From the NCBI GenBank assembly GCA_004431415.1, contig QPMI01000116.1, positions 62,001 to 126,000 on the forward strand: a stretch of 64,000 nt of DNA, read 5' to 3'. Position 1 is the stretch's first letter. Each line of letters starts with the position of its first letter. Position numbers and translations under genes: made by a program. Under the pieces are notes generated by a model. That model searched no databases. It had not been told where the DNA came from and worked only from the letters and a program-made list of their open reading frames with translations. The stretch is from Cyanophora paradoxa. Lineage: Eukaryota; Glaucocystophyceae; Cyanophorales; Cyanophoraceae. This document shows positions 46,832-57,494 of the stretch, one piece after another.

Positions 46832-49800
46832 TCAAGCAGGGGCCATGCCGAGGTACCCCTTGAACTCCTCGATCAGCGCCCTCTGCGCGACGGGGCCGGG
46901 GCGCGCGAGATCTCAGCGGGGCAGGCGCAGGGGGCGGGGCGGGGCCGCCTCGCTAGCTATAGCTAGCTGTAGCTTAAAAGCACTCGTTAGGCCGATCAAG
47001 AGGGCTATTCAAGAGCCAAGGCCGATTAAGAGGGCAATCTAGGGGCCGGGCAGGCCTTTCTAGGGGCCGAGTGCCACGGTGGGGCCCATAAATTTAAGGC
47101 TTCAAGGGCCGATAAAGCTTTAAGAGCTGGCGGGGGCGGGGGGCGAGGGCGGGGCGGCGGTGGGCGGGCCTCCTCTGCGAGGTCGAGGTCTAAGGCGGCC
47201 GAGTCGGCCGCCTCGCCCCCGCCCCGCGCCAGCTCCGCCTCCATCTCCCAGTCCACAGGCCCCGCCGCCTCGGCCCCGGCAGGCCCTTCTTCTTCTGAGG
47301 AGGAGGAGGGGGCCTGCGCTCGGGGTCAGAAAGAAGAGAGAGGACACGGGGGTCTCGCGCGCGCGCCTCCTCCCCCTCGCCCCCTTCCTCCCTCGTTGTA
47401 GGCTCCGCCGCCACCTCCGCCGCTGTAGGCTCTGCATCCATCGCCTCGGCCGCCGGCGGCTCCGCGGCCGCCCCCGCCCCGCCCGAGCCCGAGCCCGAGC
47501 CTTCCGCCGCCCCCGCCGCCGCGGGCCCGGCGGCGCCCCCGCGCCCCTCCGCCAGCAGTATCTCCATCGCGCGCTCCGCCCCGTTGTCCGCCTGCCGAAA
47601 ACGGAACTCAGATCAGATCAGATCAGATCTGATCTGATCTGATCTGAGCTCAGGTGAGCGGACCGCGCGGAGGGCGCGCAGGGCGCGGCGCCGGGGGAAG
47701 CCCATCGCCACCAGCTCGCCCAGGGCCCCCGCGTCCACTGCGCCAAGTAAGGAGGATGTAGTAAAGGGTCAGGTAGGGTGTACCCGGGAGGCCCGAGGCG
47801 GTGCGCCCGAGGGCGGCCTCCTCGTCCCGCCGGCGCCGCCGCTCGGCCTCCTCGCGCCGCGCCGCCTCCCGCCGCCCCCGCTCCTCAAGCACCTGTCATT
47901 AGATTAGATTAGATTAGATCAGATCAGATCAGATTAGAGTCGGGCCTTCTCGGCGGCCACGTTGACGTGGCCCGAGGCCGCACGCAGCGCCCGCCGGCTC
48001 TCTGCGGTTAGGGATAAGGATTAGGGTTCGGGTTAGGGTTGGGTGGTCAAGGACGGACCGGCGGGGGAGAAGCCGAGGGCGAGGAGGGCGGCGAGGCTCT
48101 CGTCGGACACGGAGAAGCCTGCGGAAGGTAAGGGGGGGGGGGGAGTAAGGGGGTAGTGGGAAGAGACAGGGAGGGGGTTCGCGCACGCTTCGCGTCCTGG
48201 TCCGCCTCGGCGATGTAGCGCTTGGCCGGGCCGAGATCTGGTACCCGGTACCACGTCAGAGGGGAATTCGAAGGGGGTACGAGAGCAGGGAAATAAATCG
48301 CCGTACCCCCCTGGAGGAAGGCGGCGACCCCCTGCAGGGCCCGCAGGCGAACGTACAGAGCCATCTCCCCGCAGATCCCCTTGACCTGGAGGGGGGTACG
48401 GGTTCAAGAGATAGAGCTAGAGGGGGGGAAGAGAAGGGGGGTAGGGGAACCTGTAGAAGCCGCTCCATGCCGGGGCCGTGGGCCCTTCGGAGTCCCGCGT
48501 CCGCCTGCGGCCCCGCGCGCCTAAGATATGGAAATAAGTAAAGGGCGCCGCAGGGATTCGAACCCGGTCGAGCGTGGCCTTGGCGGACGCGATGTTCGCG
48601 CGGTCACCCAGCTTCCAGTACGCCCACACTGACGAGAGGGGGGTACGGAGTTGGGCGGCGCGGCGGCGGCTCGCGGAGGGGGTACCGATGTCGAGGCACA
48701 GGTAGGCCGGGTTGTCGATGGCATTCACGATCGAGTGCGGGCTGCGCGAGGGAAGCAATTGAGAAGAGGGGGGTACACGGCTTGGTGCATGAGCGGAGAG
48801 AACGCGCGAACCACTCTCGGAAGCAGCTGTCGGCGTGCTGCGCCCGGGGATGGGGGTACGGTAAGAAATCAAATGAGAAGAGGTCCTCCGGGGATTCGAA
48901 CCTGGAATATCTCGAGGGCCTCCTCGTAGTGGGGACGGGCCGCCTCCTTGCCCCCCGGCCCGCCCTCGGCCTTTCCGCCCCTCTCCATCGCCCTCCGCCC
49001 CTGCGCGCGCCCCGCTGAGGGGGGGAGAGGGGTACGTGCACGGATCCGGAAGGGGGGTACCTGGTCGTGGAGGAGGAGCCCCAGGGAGAGGGCCTTGCGC
49101 ACGTCGGCGGGCAGATCCACCTGCACACAAGTCAAACGAGCCGGGAGCGATAGAGGCAGCGGCGGCGGGATTCGATCCGCGGGGGCGCGCGCACGGGCTT
49201 CCCGTTCTGGTCGTTGAGCTCGAAGTAGTAGTTCTCGTGGCGGGAGCGGCCGCCGTCCTGCCGCCGCGCCATCGACTCCGCCGCCGCCACGATCCGTGCG
49301 ACCCGCGCGTGCGCCGTCTCCTCCGGGGCTGCCGCCGCCGCCGCCGGAGCCGGGGCCGGAGCCGAGGACGAGGACGAGGGCGAGGACGGCGTCGCGGGCG
49401 CGGCCTTCAGGACGAGGACCTTGTCGCCCGGCTTGACGCCGCGCTCGGAGAGCTTCTGGTCGCAGTTCTCCAGCGTGCGGCCCTTGCACAGCAGCTTCAC
49501 CTGACCGCCGGCAGCCGCGGTTCAGTCGGCTCGGGCGCGCGGCCCGAGCGGTTGCGGTGGCGCGGATGGAGGCGCGCGACAGGAACCTCACCTCGGATCC
49601 AACGAGCTCCGCGACGCGGGCTCGGAGCGTCTCTGCGCGGGGCCGTCGAGTCAGTGGTTCTGCGATCGAGCGCCAAGAACGCCGCTTGGCCGTTGCGTTC
49701 CTCCCGAGCGCGTGTACGCGCGTCAGGCGGGCATCCTGATTCCATAGCTAGATGCACGCGTGCCGATCCCGTCCGTATGAACACGCACTTCCCGTCTCAG

Positions 49801-49891
49801 CGTCAAGGTCGACTTGCAGCGACTTCGAGCATGCTCCGGTGAGTTGTAATGACGTCGCGGCACCCTCCGCCTGGCCCTGCGAGCTCGCCAT
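46832..49891 (-). CDS. NUB1-like protein (UBL, helical repeats, two UBA domains)
   Basis: The start 'MASSQGQAEGAATSLQLTGA' begins a ubiquitin-like fold continuing 'KSLQVDLDAET', 'TLRARVAELVGSE', 'VKLLCKGRTLENCDQKLSER' and 'GVKPGDKVLVLK'. Then come 'ENYYFELNDQNGKPV', 'ADVRKALSLGLLLHDQ', 'VDNPAYLCLDI', 'WAYWKLGDRANIASAKATLD', 'YVRLRALQGVAAFLQGG', UBA1 'SLAALLALGFSPAG' plus 'SRRALRAASGHVNVAAE', an Arg/Glu helix, UBA2 'LGELVAMGFPRRRALRALRA' plus 'DNGAERAMEILLAEG', and the ending 'VAQRALIEEFKGYLGMAPA'. This order is that of NEDD8 ultimate buster 1, which delivers NEDD8 or FAT10 conjugates to the proteasome. Introns are very short and vary in 5' end (GTACCCC, GTTCGAATCC, GTGCG). One intron carries a 42-base perfect palindrome (47607-47648). 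It is head-to-head with the next gene. Confidence 0.82.
47607..47648. repeat. 42-base perfect palindrome of GATCA/TGATC units
   Basis: The sequence CTCAGATCAGATC... is identical to its reverse complement over 42 bases and sits in an intron between the UBA2 half-exons of the NUB1-like gene. It could extrude as a cruciform or form an RNA hairpin. Confidence 0.9.
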
Positions 49892-50483
49892 TCCAGGTCG
49901 ACCGACTTTGCGCACCGGTACCCCTCGGCCGAAGTTCACTGCAAGCTCAGCTCGTGATCCCTCGAGCAATTCGCGATGGGCTTCCCCCAAGAGAGCGGCA
50001 AGAAGGTGCGGGCGAGCCCGGACGCCCCGCGTGCGGGTGCACCGGAAGTCACGCCGCTGCCGCGCTGGCGCGGTTAGCCACGAGCACAAGGGAATCCGTA
50101 TCAATGCCTCGCGCAGATCGAGGGAGTGCCGAATCCAGAACTCACCTTCAAGCCGAGTCGAAAAAACGCTCTGAGGGCGGCGTCCTACGAGCCGAAGCTC
50201 GAGGTGCGGCTGGGTTTGGCGTCTGCGGGCGTCATTACAGAGCTTAGGATGCGAGCTAACGCCGCGCGCCCTGGCGCCCGCACTCCGACTCAATCGCGTA
50301 TCTAGCTCGGAGCCCCAGCCAGACATACGCATCCGGTCGCAGACTCGCGGCGCCAGGGGGCCGCTGCGGGGATAACTGAGTCGCATCCTAGCTTCCGATA
50401 CGCGCGTAATAACTCTAAGCAGGCACCGTCGGCCACCGCCGCTTCCTGGCGCCTCGCTGACCGCTGACCGCTTCCCGCGGCAG
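49892..50483. other. divergent intergenic region, possible 5' exons
   Basis: Between the NUB1-like start and the first clear exon of the PFxF gene. Open frames exist on both strands (for example around 49850-50247 +), but none could be joined in phase with confidence. The missing 5' end of the PFxF gene is probably here. Confidence 0.4.
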
Positions 50484-51175
50484 GCGCTGAAGCCACACCA
50501 GGCGCGCTCGCCGACGCGTTACGAGGACCCGCCGCTGCCCTTCCCCTTCCAGCCCGTTCTGGACGCATCGGCCGTGCGGCGGCCCTACCGCGCGCCTCTG
50601 GAGCCCGTCGCCACGCGCGTGCACCGCGAGGAGCCGCCCCCGCCCAACTTCCCGTTCGCCCCGGATTTCGCCGGGGTACGCGCCTCCTTGTCCAAGCCCG
50701 CGGTCTCCCGCCGGGCGCCGGTCGTACCCCGCCAGTCAAAGGCGCCCCCGCCCGCCCCTCTCCCCTTCACCTTCTCCCCCTCCCGCGCCGTCGCGATTGC
50801 GGAGGTTCGTCGCGATCGGAGCCCGCCGCGGCCCCTCACCGAGCGCCGCAATGTGCGTATACGTACCCCCCGCCAGTCTTCTCCGCCGTACCCCTGATCC
50901 GTCCCCAGATTCCCGTCGAGCTGCCCCCCCTGCCCTTCTCCTTCAAGCCCGATCGTCACGCGGTACCCCCCTCCCCGTCCCGCATTCCCGTACCCCCCTC
51001 AAGTGCGACCGCGATGCAGGCGATCCGGAGCGTGACGCGACCGAAGACTGTGCCCCCCGCGCCCGTCGTCCCCCGGAGGCGGCCGCAGGATTTGATCCGC
51101 TCCATGCCCGCCCCCGGATCCTCCGGAGCCGGCGTACCCGGGTTGGGCGGGGAGGTCGGCACCATTCCGGAGTGA
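50484..51175 (+). CDS. protein with repeated Pro-Phe-x-Phe motifs, 5' end unresolved
   Basis: Phase-consistent exons give 'EDPPLPFPFQPVLDASAVRR', 'EEPPPPNFPFAPDFAG', 'APLPFTFSPSRAVAIAEVRR', 'IPVELPPLPFSFKPDRHA' and the C-terminus 'RRRPQDLIRSMPAPGSSGA' to 'LGGEVGTIPE'. Each exon carries one P-x-P-F-x-F-x-P motif, so the protein is an exon-wise repeat. Similar short PF motifs occur in microtubule and ciliary proteins such as TPX2-type repeats, but the match is too short to assign a family. Introns start GTACGC or GTACCCC. The first exon shown begins after an acceptor at 50483, so upstream exons are missing. Confidence 0.5.
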
Positions 51176-51596
51176 CCTGCGGCCCTACCCCCGTGCCCGC
51201 ACCTCGCGGATCGCTAACTAGCCCTCTAGATTTGCGCTTTTTTGATCGATCTTGCAATTTTGCTTATTGCTGACACCCTACGTATTTATAAGATACTAGC
51301 TTTAGGCTGTAGCTAGGTCGTACACTAGGTCGCTTTTGTTCCTCGAACTCGTCATGCATTTTTCGTCCCCTTGTCTCAACTTGCAATGCGTGCCTCCTGT
51401 GCAGGGCAGCTCGCTTGTATACGTACTGTATTCTTCTTAATTTGAAGGATCGTATCATGTATAAAACTAGAGCGCGGCAGATCTAGACTAATTATAGGCC
51501 TCCTCCACGCGCGGCTCGGGCCGGGGGCGGGACCGGACTCGAGGGACCGGGCGGTTTACGCGGGCGGCGGCGCCTCCGGATACCCACTCGTCGCCC
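51176..51596. other. intergenic between convergent genes
   Basis: AT-richer stretch (51230-51480) without recognised features; presumed 3' untranslated regions. Confidence 0.5.
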
Positions 51597-53697
51597 TCAA
51601 TGGTGCCCGGGGTCGAATCCGCCCGCGGCCGCGCCGCCGGGGTTCCCGTGAACATTCGGAATGCCGCCCTCGCCCTCGCCCGCGCCGCCGCCGCCGCCGC
51701 CTCCGCCTCCGCCGTTGCCGCCGTGACCGCCGCCGTTGCCGACGCTGCTCACGCCGTCGCCGGCCGGGGCGAGGGCGGCGATGGGGGGGAGGTGCGGCTC
51801 GCCCCCGCCCCCGTGGTGGTGAGGCTGCACGGGCCCAATGTCCCCAAAGGGGCGGTACCCCTGCATCATCGCCGCGGGGGGGCCGAAGCCCGGCATGAAG
51901 GGTCCCGCAGGCCCCGCAAAGTGCGGCGTGAGCGGCAGCGGCGGCGGCGGCGGCTGCGGCGGCGGCGGCCCGTGCTGCCCGTGCTGCGGGTGCATGGCCG
52001 GGACGGGGACCAGAGGCACGGCTCCATCGCCGGCGCCCGGCTCGCCCATCGCCGCCTGCTGCGCCTGGGCGTCGCGGCTCTGCGAGCCGCGGCGCGACCC
52101 GCGGCCCGAGCGGCCCCGCGGCCGCCGGAGGAGGGAGACGGCGTCGCCGCTCCGCCGCCGCCGCCGGCGCCGCCGACGCCGCCGGCGCGCGTCGGCGATG
52201 CTATTGCGGACGGGAAACTGCCGCGGGGCCGCGTCAGGGCTGGAGAGGGGGGGGGGGGGGGGGAGCGGACCCGCCGTACGCGAACTGAGCGAGGGAGTGT
52301 GCGGCGGGCCGGTCGATGTCGCGGGACGGGTCGTGGTCGGGGTGGGGGGCGAAGCCGCCGGCGAGGTAGGCGGGAGGGGGCGGGGGCGGGTACGGCGGCA
52401 TCGGGTGCCCCGCGGGGCCCATCTGCATGCCGTACCCGGGCGGCATTCCGGAGGTGTTGGGGTAGGGGTACACCGCCACCAGGGCGGGGAAGCAGGCGCC
52501 TGGGGAGCCGGAGTCCCGGGAGGCCACTATGTACCCGTAGCAGAGGCTGGGCGGGGGCGGGGCGCCGGAGGCGTAGCCGTACGGGGGGTACCCGATGTGG
52601 ACCTGGTAGGGGGGTGCCTCCATGAGGGCGGCGGCGGGCAGAGGCCCGTAGAAGGAGCCGGGGAACGGCCGGTGGGGGGGTATGGGGGGGTGGGGGAGTC
52701 CGTGGGGGACGCTGCTGGGCCCGGGTGGCGGGGGCGGCGGCGGCGGCGGCGGCGGCGGCGGGCTCGAGGGGTACCCCCCCGCGGACGATCCGCGCTCCAT
52801 CGGCTCTGCAGGCGGGCGTGGCGCGCGCGTGAGCGAGGGGCGGGGGCGGGGCGCGGAGCGGGCGAGCGGGCGGGCGGGCGAGCGGACCGCCTTCCCCCTT
52901 CCGCTTCTTCGACGTGGCGCGGGCCTTGACGTATACCCTCAGAACGCCCCGCGGCATACGCATGGGATCCAAGGAAGCCACCTCCAGCACGAACCACCGC
53001 TTGTTGTGCAGGTACTGCGCGCGAGCGCCGCGCGTCAGCGGCGGCAGGCGCGCGGGTCGCGCGCGGCGCAGCGCGCGACCGCACCGAGGTGGCGGCAAGC
53101 GTGAACGTCGCGTCGATTTCCCCCGTATCCGTCACAAACGACTGGATGTCTGTGACGGGCAGCGGCGCGTTGTAGGCACCCTGCGGCGCGGTAAGCTGTG
53201 AGCGCGGCGGCCTGCGGGCGGAGAGCTGCAGCCGGACACGCGCGCCTTGATCAGTGCTAGCGGGAGCTCGTCCGCGCCTGGGCGCTTGAGCAGTACGGGC
53301 GTGTTGTCCTCGGCTGCAGGCGGCACCGCGGTCAAAGGGACGCGATGGCGGGCTGCGGGCGTGCGGGTGGCGGTGCGGAGGTGGAAGCGAACCGTATCGC
53401 AGCATAATGCGCACGGGGCAGTCAGTCCAGTAGGAAGGGTTCTCGTGCGGGGCCAGCTTCAGCCGGAGCAGCTGCTCGCTCGTGAGCACGATCTTCGACA
53501 GCATAGGCCCCTCCATCTCCGCCTCGCAAGGGCTGTAGTAGCTCTTGACTCCCTTCACAGTTTCTGTCTTGTACAAGTTTCGCCTGCGTGGCGCGTGGGT
53601 TGAGCGCGTCGAAGCAGCTGATTGACTCGAATCGGCGGAGGCCGACGCACTTCAATAGGATGAAAGTGCAACCGTTCTGCTGCATCATGCTCGACAT
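51597..53697 (-). CDS. unrecognised nuclear-type protein with Pro/Tyr/Gly-rich tail
   Basis: The N-terminal exons read 'MSSMMQQNGCTFILLKCVGL', 'LYKTETVKGVKSYYSP', 'EGPMLSKIVLTSEQLLRLKL', 'PSYWTDCPVRIML', 'NTPVLLKRPGADELPLALIK', 'GAYNAPLPVTDIQSFVTD', 'GEIDATFTLAATSV', 'LHNKRWFVLEVASLDP' and 'GVLRVYVKARATSKKRKG'. This looks like one compact beta-rich domain of about 200 residues ending in a basic, nuclear-localisation-like stretch. The rest is low-complexity with Pro runs, then 'APPYQVHIGYPPYGYASG', 'GYGMQMGPAGHPMPPYP', and a Gly-rich end 'AAAGGFDPGHH'. I do not recognise the domain. A folded domain, basic patch and a Pro/Gly/Tyr tail would suit a transcription regulator or RNA-binding adaptor, as inference only. 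Confidence 0.58.
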
Positions 53698-54279
53698 GGA
53701 GTGTCGTGGCTCTGAGATCGCGGCGCCCGGGCCATCGGGCCAGGGCGGGCCGTGGGTCGGCCCGCCTTCTTGGTGTCCTGCGGCTCTCGTTTATCGCGAA
53801 GCCGCTCGCAGGCTAGGAATCGCAGCGCGGTCCTCGGGCTCACCGTTTTCCTCCTGGGAATCCAGCTTCGCGATTCGGCAAGTCGTGGCTAATGTACCTT
53901 CCTACCTTCCTTCCTGATAGCTACAACGAGAAGCGAATTCCGGGGCGCTCGGAGCCTCGCACCCTAGCTGCTCGACTCTCGGCGTGGGGGGTACGGGCAA
54001 GGAGCAACCCATGACCTCGAGCTCGCGCTCGATTTCGTTAGCTCGAGCGCCAAGGCTCAGAGCTCGAGCTCGAACGCTTTCCACGCTGCGCATGCGCATG
54101 CCGTCATGCACTGCGGCAGTCTGCGCATCGCGAGCGCGTGCTTCTTACGCACCCGTGGCATTTGCAAGACTCCCAGCAAGGCGTTTGCAAGCAGCTGATG
54201 CATTTGCACGACGTCGACGGCGCGGCCGGGCGGGGCCTGTAGCGTCTAGATCTAGATGTGCTGAAATTCTAGATCTTGC
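53698..54279. other. intergenic region, weak minus-strand exon candidate
   Basis: Between the starts and ends of two minus-strand genes. A short frame at about 54000-54111 (-) reads 'VRARALSLGARANEIERELE' and could be a 5' exon, but no join was found. TCTAGATCTAGA words lie at 54245-54275. Confidence 0.35.
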
Positions 54280-56351
54280 CTATAGGCTCGCGAGTTCGAT
54301 CGCGGGGGCCCGCGGCCCCGCGGCCGCGGCCGCAGCCGCGAAGATGCCGAGGTCGACGGCGCGGAACATGGCCTCGTGGCCCGCCCCGTTCGGGTGCGCC
54401 GCGTCGAACCAGAGGCCAGGCTGAGGATGAGGAGCGGCCTCAGAAAGGATGAGAGGATCGCTGAATCGGTGAGCCGTGATCTTACCTTCCAGCGCCCGGA
54501 CCCGTCGTGGAGGGCCGGGAGCCAGTCGAGGACGGGTACCCCCAGCCGCACCATCGCCGCGTGCGAACGTAGGAGGAAAGGCACGTGCTGCGCGCACGGG
54601 GTACCGTTGATGAAGGGCGGGAGGAGGGGAAGTGCGGGTACGCGGCCGCCGTGCGCGCGCCTCGGGCCCGTAGTCGCCGTGGGGGTACACGCCGCCGAGG
54701 ACCGGCCGCGCCCCGATGTTTCTCACCTGATCCGAGCCGGGGGGGGTAGGCGGATTAGTATCGGCAAGCCAGGAAAGATTTGATCTGGGGCGACTCGAGC
54801 TCGGGCGGGCGCGGACCATGGAGACTAGCCGGGCGATTCCCGCATCGAAAGCGGATGCCACGTGCGGCCGCTCCCCGGGGGTACAGTGCGCCAGGCCCTG
54901 CGAATCGAGCAAGATTCCGGTGGGGTACGAAGAGGGGCAGGGCGGGGTACGGGGCGGGCCTCGTTTCCGAGGGAGAGGCCGACGATCACGACGTCGGGCC
55001 TCAGCGGCGCCACCTGCGCATGAGGGGGGTACGTGGTTTTCGTTCGGGGTACGCGGGAAAGGTGAGCGGGGTACGCGCCTCGGACGGGAAGCGCGCAGCG
55101 GTCCTGGCCGTGTCCGCGCCTGCCGGCAAACGATTGAGAACGAGGGGGGTACGGCGCTGGCAAGGGCCTGCGTCGGGGAGGGGGGGAAGGGGGGGGGGGG
55201 AAGGCGGGGGGGGAACCGGGCTCGGAGACATTGAGGACGACGTGCCCCGCGGGCCGCAGCGCCTCTGCGAGAAGGTACGCCCAGCCCCTGGTGGGGGGTA
55301 CGAGGTTACGGGGCGCGGGGGGTACGAGGCCGGATGGGGGCACCGGTGCAACCAGCAGGCGTGTCCCGCCGCCACGCTCGAGCCGATTACGACGATCTGA
55401 GGGGTACGGTGCTGTTATGGTTCGACGTGGCGAGGGCGGGGATACGCAGGCAGCGAGCCTTCAGCGCCCCGGGGGACGGCTCCGGGAGAGGGTACGGAAG
55501 CGGAACGCACGCCTCCTCCCCGTCCCTCCAGCCCCGGGGGCACGGCTTCGGGGGGTACGGGGTCAGAGCCGGCCCCCTAAACCAAGGGGGAGGGGAAGGG
55601 ATGGGGGTACAGGCACCTGGACCTCGCCGAAGGTGCCGTCGTCCACCGTGACGTCACCCTCCTCCGCGGGTACCCACCTGCGCGGCCGGCCGGCCGGCCA
55701 GGCCCCGATTCGGCTCCAAAGAAGGAGGGCCTAGGATCCTCAAGCCTGGGCTAATTTTATCTTCGAGAAGCGCTAGCCGAGGGGCGCACCGGCGGGGCCT
55801 GCCCTCGCCCTCCCAGCAGACGAGCGCGCCGCTGTCCGCTTTGATTTTCACGTAGCTGTACTCCAAGCGCTCTGCGGGGCGGCCCGGCGGGACCCATGAG
55901 GAGCCGAGGGGGGCCGGGGCGGGGCGGGGCGGGGCGCGGAGGGGTAGAGCGAGGGTCCGGCGGGCCGCGCACCCGACACTGGCACCTTCTCTGAGGAGCA
56001 CCAGAGGGGGTACATGCCTCGCCCCGTGCGGAGGCGCAGCGCCCTGCCGACGTCCCTGCACAGACATCCCCGCGCGCGAGTGAGGGAAGTGGGGCCCGGC
56101 GCGGGGGCGTTGGGAGCAGACCAGGAGCCGAGGGCGGGGATTGACCCGACGAGGGCGACGGCCTCGCCGGGCGCCACCTCCGCGCACACTAGGAACCTGT
56201 AGCGGCCCGCGGGCGCCTGCGCGGGCCCGCGATGATGAGCTGATGGGACGCTAAACAGGCGAGAGGGGCGCGCGGCTTCGATCTCACAAGAGAGGCTCAC
56301 CGAGGTCGAGGGCAGCGCATGCGCGGCCCGCCCGGCGCCATCCGAATCCAT
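54280..56351 (-). CDS. CBM20 starch-binding domain fused to an SGNH hydrolase
   Basis: The start 'MDSDGAGRAAHALPSTS' is followed by a CBM20-like half 'RYRFLVCAEVAPGEAVALVG' and 'SIPALGSW', with a later strand 'LEYSYVKIKADSGALVCWEG'. Next comes an SGNH/GDSL-like hydrolase: block I 'IVVIGSSVAAGHACW' with the nucleophile Ser, 'GWAYLLAEALRPAGHVVLNV', 'LRPDVVIVGLSLGNE' with the oxyanion Asn, 'VLGGVYPHGDYGP', 'GVPVLDWLPALHDGSGRW' and 'WFDAAHPNGAGHEAMFRAVD' with the Asp-x-x-His dyad. The C-terminus ends 'APAIELASL'. CBM20 binds starch, SGNH enzymes cleave esters, so an esterase acting at starch granules or on a glucan ester is a reasonable guess. No signal peptide is evident. Introns are short and many start GTACCCC. 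Confidence 0.78.
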
Positions 56352-57031
56352 GGCGCGTGTGGGTTCGCTTCTACGCGATACGGCGTGCGCGACAACTTAG
56401 AACGAAGCGCGGATGCTGCAGCGCTGTGTCAAGCACTAGCAGATGAATCGAAATCGCCTGCAGGCACCTGCCCGCCACGGCCGGGTTGCCGGGCTCAGCG
56501 CTCGCGCTTGAGTTTCAATTCTCCGCGCACTACTCGCGCGCGTGCTCTGGCTCGTCTCCGGAGCGCTCTAGCACTTGGACCAGCTCAAGCTCGGGCAATC
56601 TAGCTAAGCGGCTCACGAGCAAGTTGCCGCTTGTCCCGATGTCCCGGTCCGCCGGGGTACGGCAGTCAAAGTCGCAAGCGCAAGCGGGACGTCGACGCAA
56701 GCGGGGCTCTTCAAAAGTGCTGTTGGCGGAGATCTCGTGCCAGCTAACAAGTACTAGCTCTCAGAGCACTCGCCTACCGTCCACGGCCCACCACAGTTCT
56801 CGCGGCAGCTGCAGCTAGCAGGGCTCTGGGAGCGCCAACAACCCATACGACCGCCAGAGGCTTCCTCACGGCCTGTGGCCTTGACCCTGGAGCGGCAGGG
56901 CCCTGGAGTTCGCTGACCGTGCCGAGGCGGCTGCAGCAGGCGCCCAACGAGCTTATGCTTTGACTGCGAGGCCACTGGGCCGCCCGGCGAGCCATAGCTA
57001 AGCCATCGGCACTGCGGCAGCGGTAGCAAAG
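56352..57031. other. divergent intergenic region
   Basis: Between the starts of the CBM20 gene and the four-TM gene. No exon or RNA gene recognised. Confidence 0.45.
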
Positions 57032-57460
57032 ATGCGCCGAGCGAGCTTAGGCTTCTTCCTCTTCTTTAGCGTCGGGCACATCATCCTCGCCAGCATCTCT
57101 CTGTGCGTTTTCAGGTTTCTCGGTGGCTCTGAATGCGGCCGCCGCGCCTGATCCGCGCCGCGAGCTCCGTCGATGGCGCCGCGTCCGCGAGCTGCGGCTG
57201 ACTGGCCTGGCCGCAGGGCGACGGCGAACTGGACCACCTTCAGCACGTCGCTGGGGCAGAGCTGCAGCTTCAACTTCGGCCTGCTGGGCTTCCGGGTGCG
57301 CCGCTCGGCCGCCGCTGCGAATGCTCCGCGGCCTCACGCGCGCCCGCGCGCTCCCGCCTCCGCCCGGGCGCAGTTCGCCGGCTGCAACTCGATCTTCTCC
57401 CCGGGCAACATCCTGGCCCCCGCCTACGTCCCCGGTCCGTGCCGCCGACCTCCCGCTCCG

Positions 57461-57494
<34 letters not shown>

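Noticed and set aside
48545-48620. tRNA gene suggested by GGTTCGAATCCC on the minus strand
   Set aside because: No A box, anticodon arm or acceptor stem can be formed; the site is an exon end and intron start of the NUB1-like gene.
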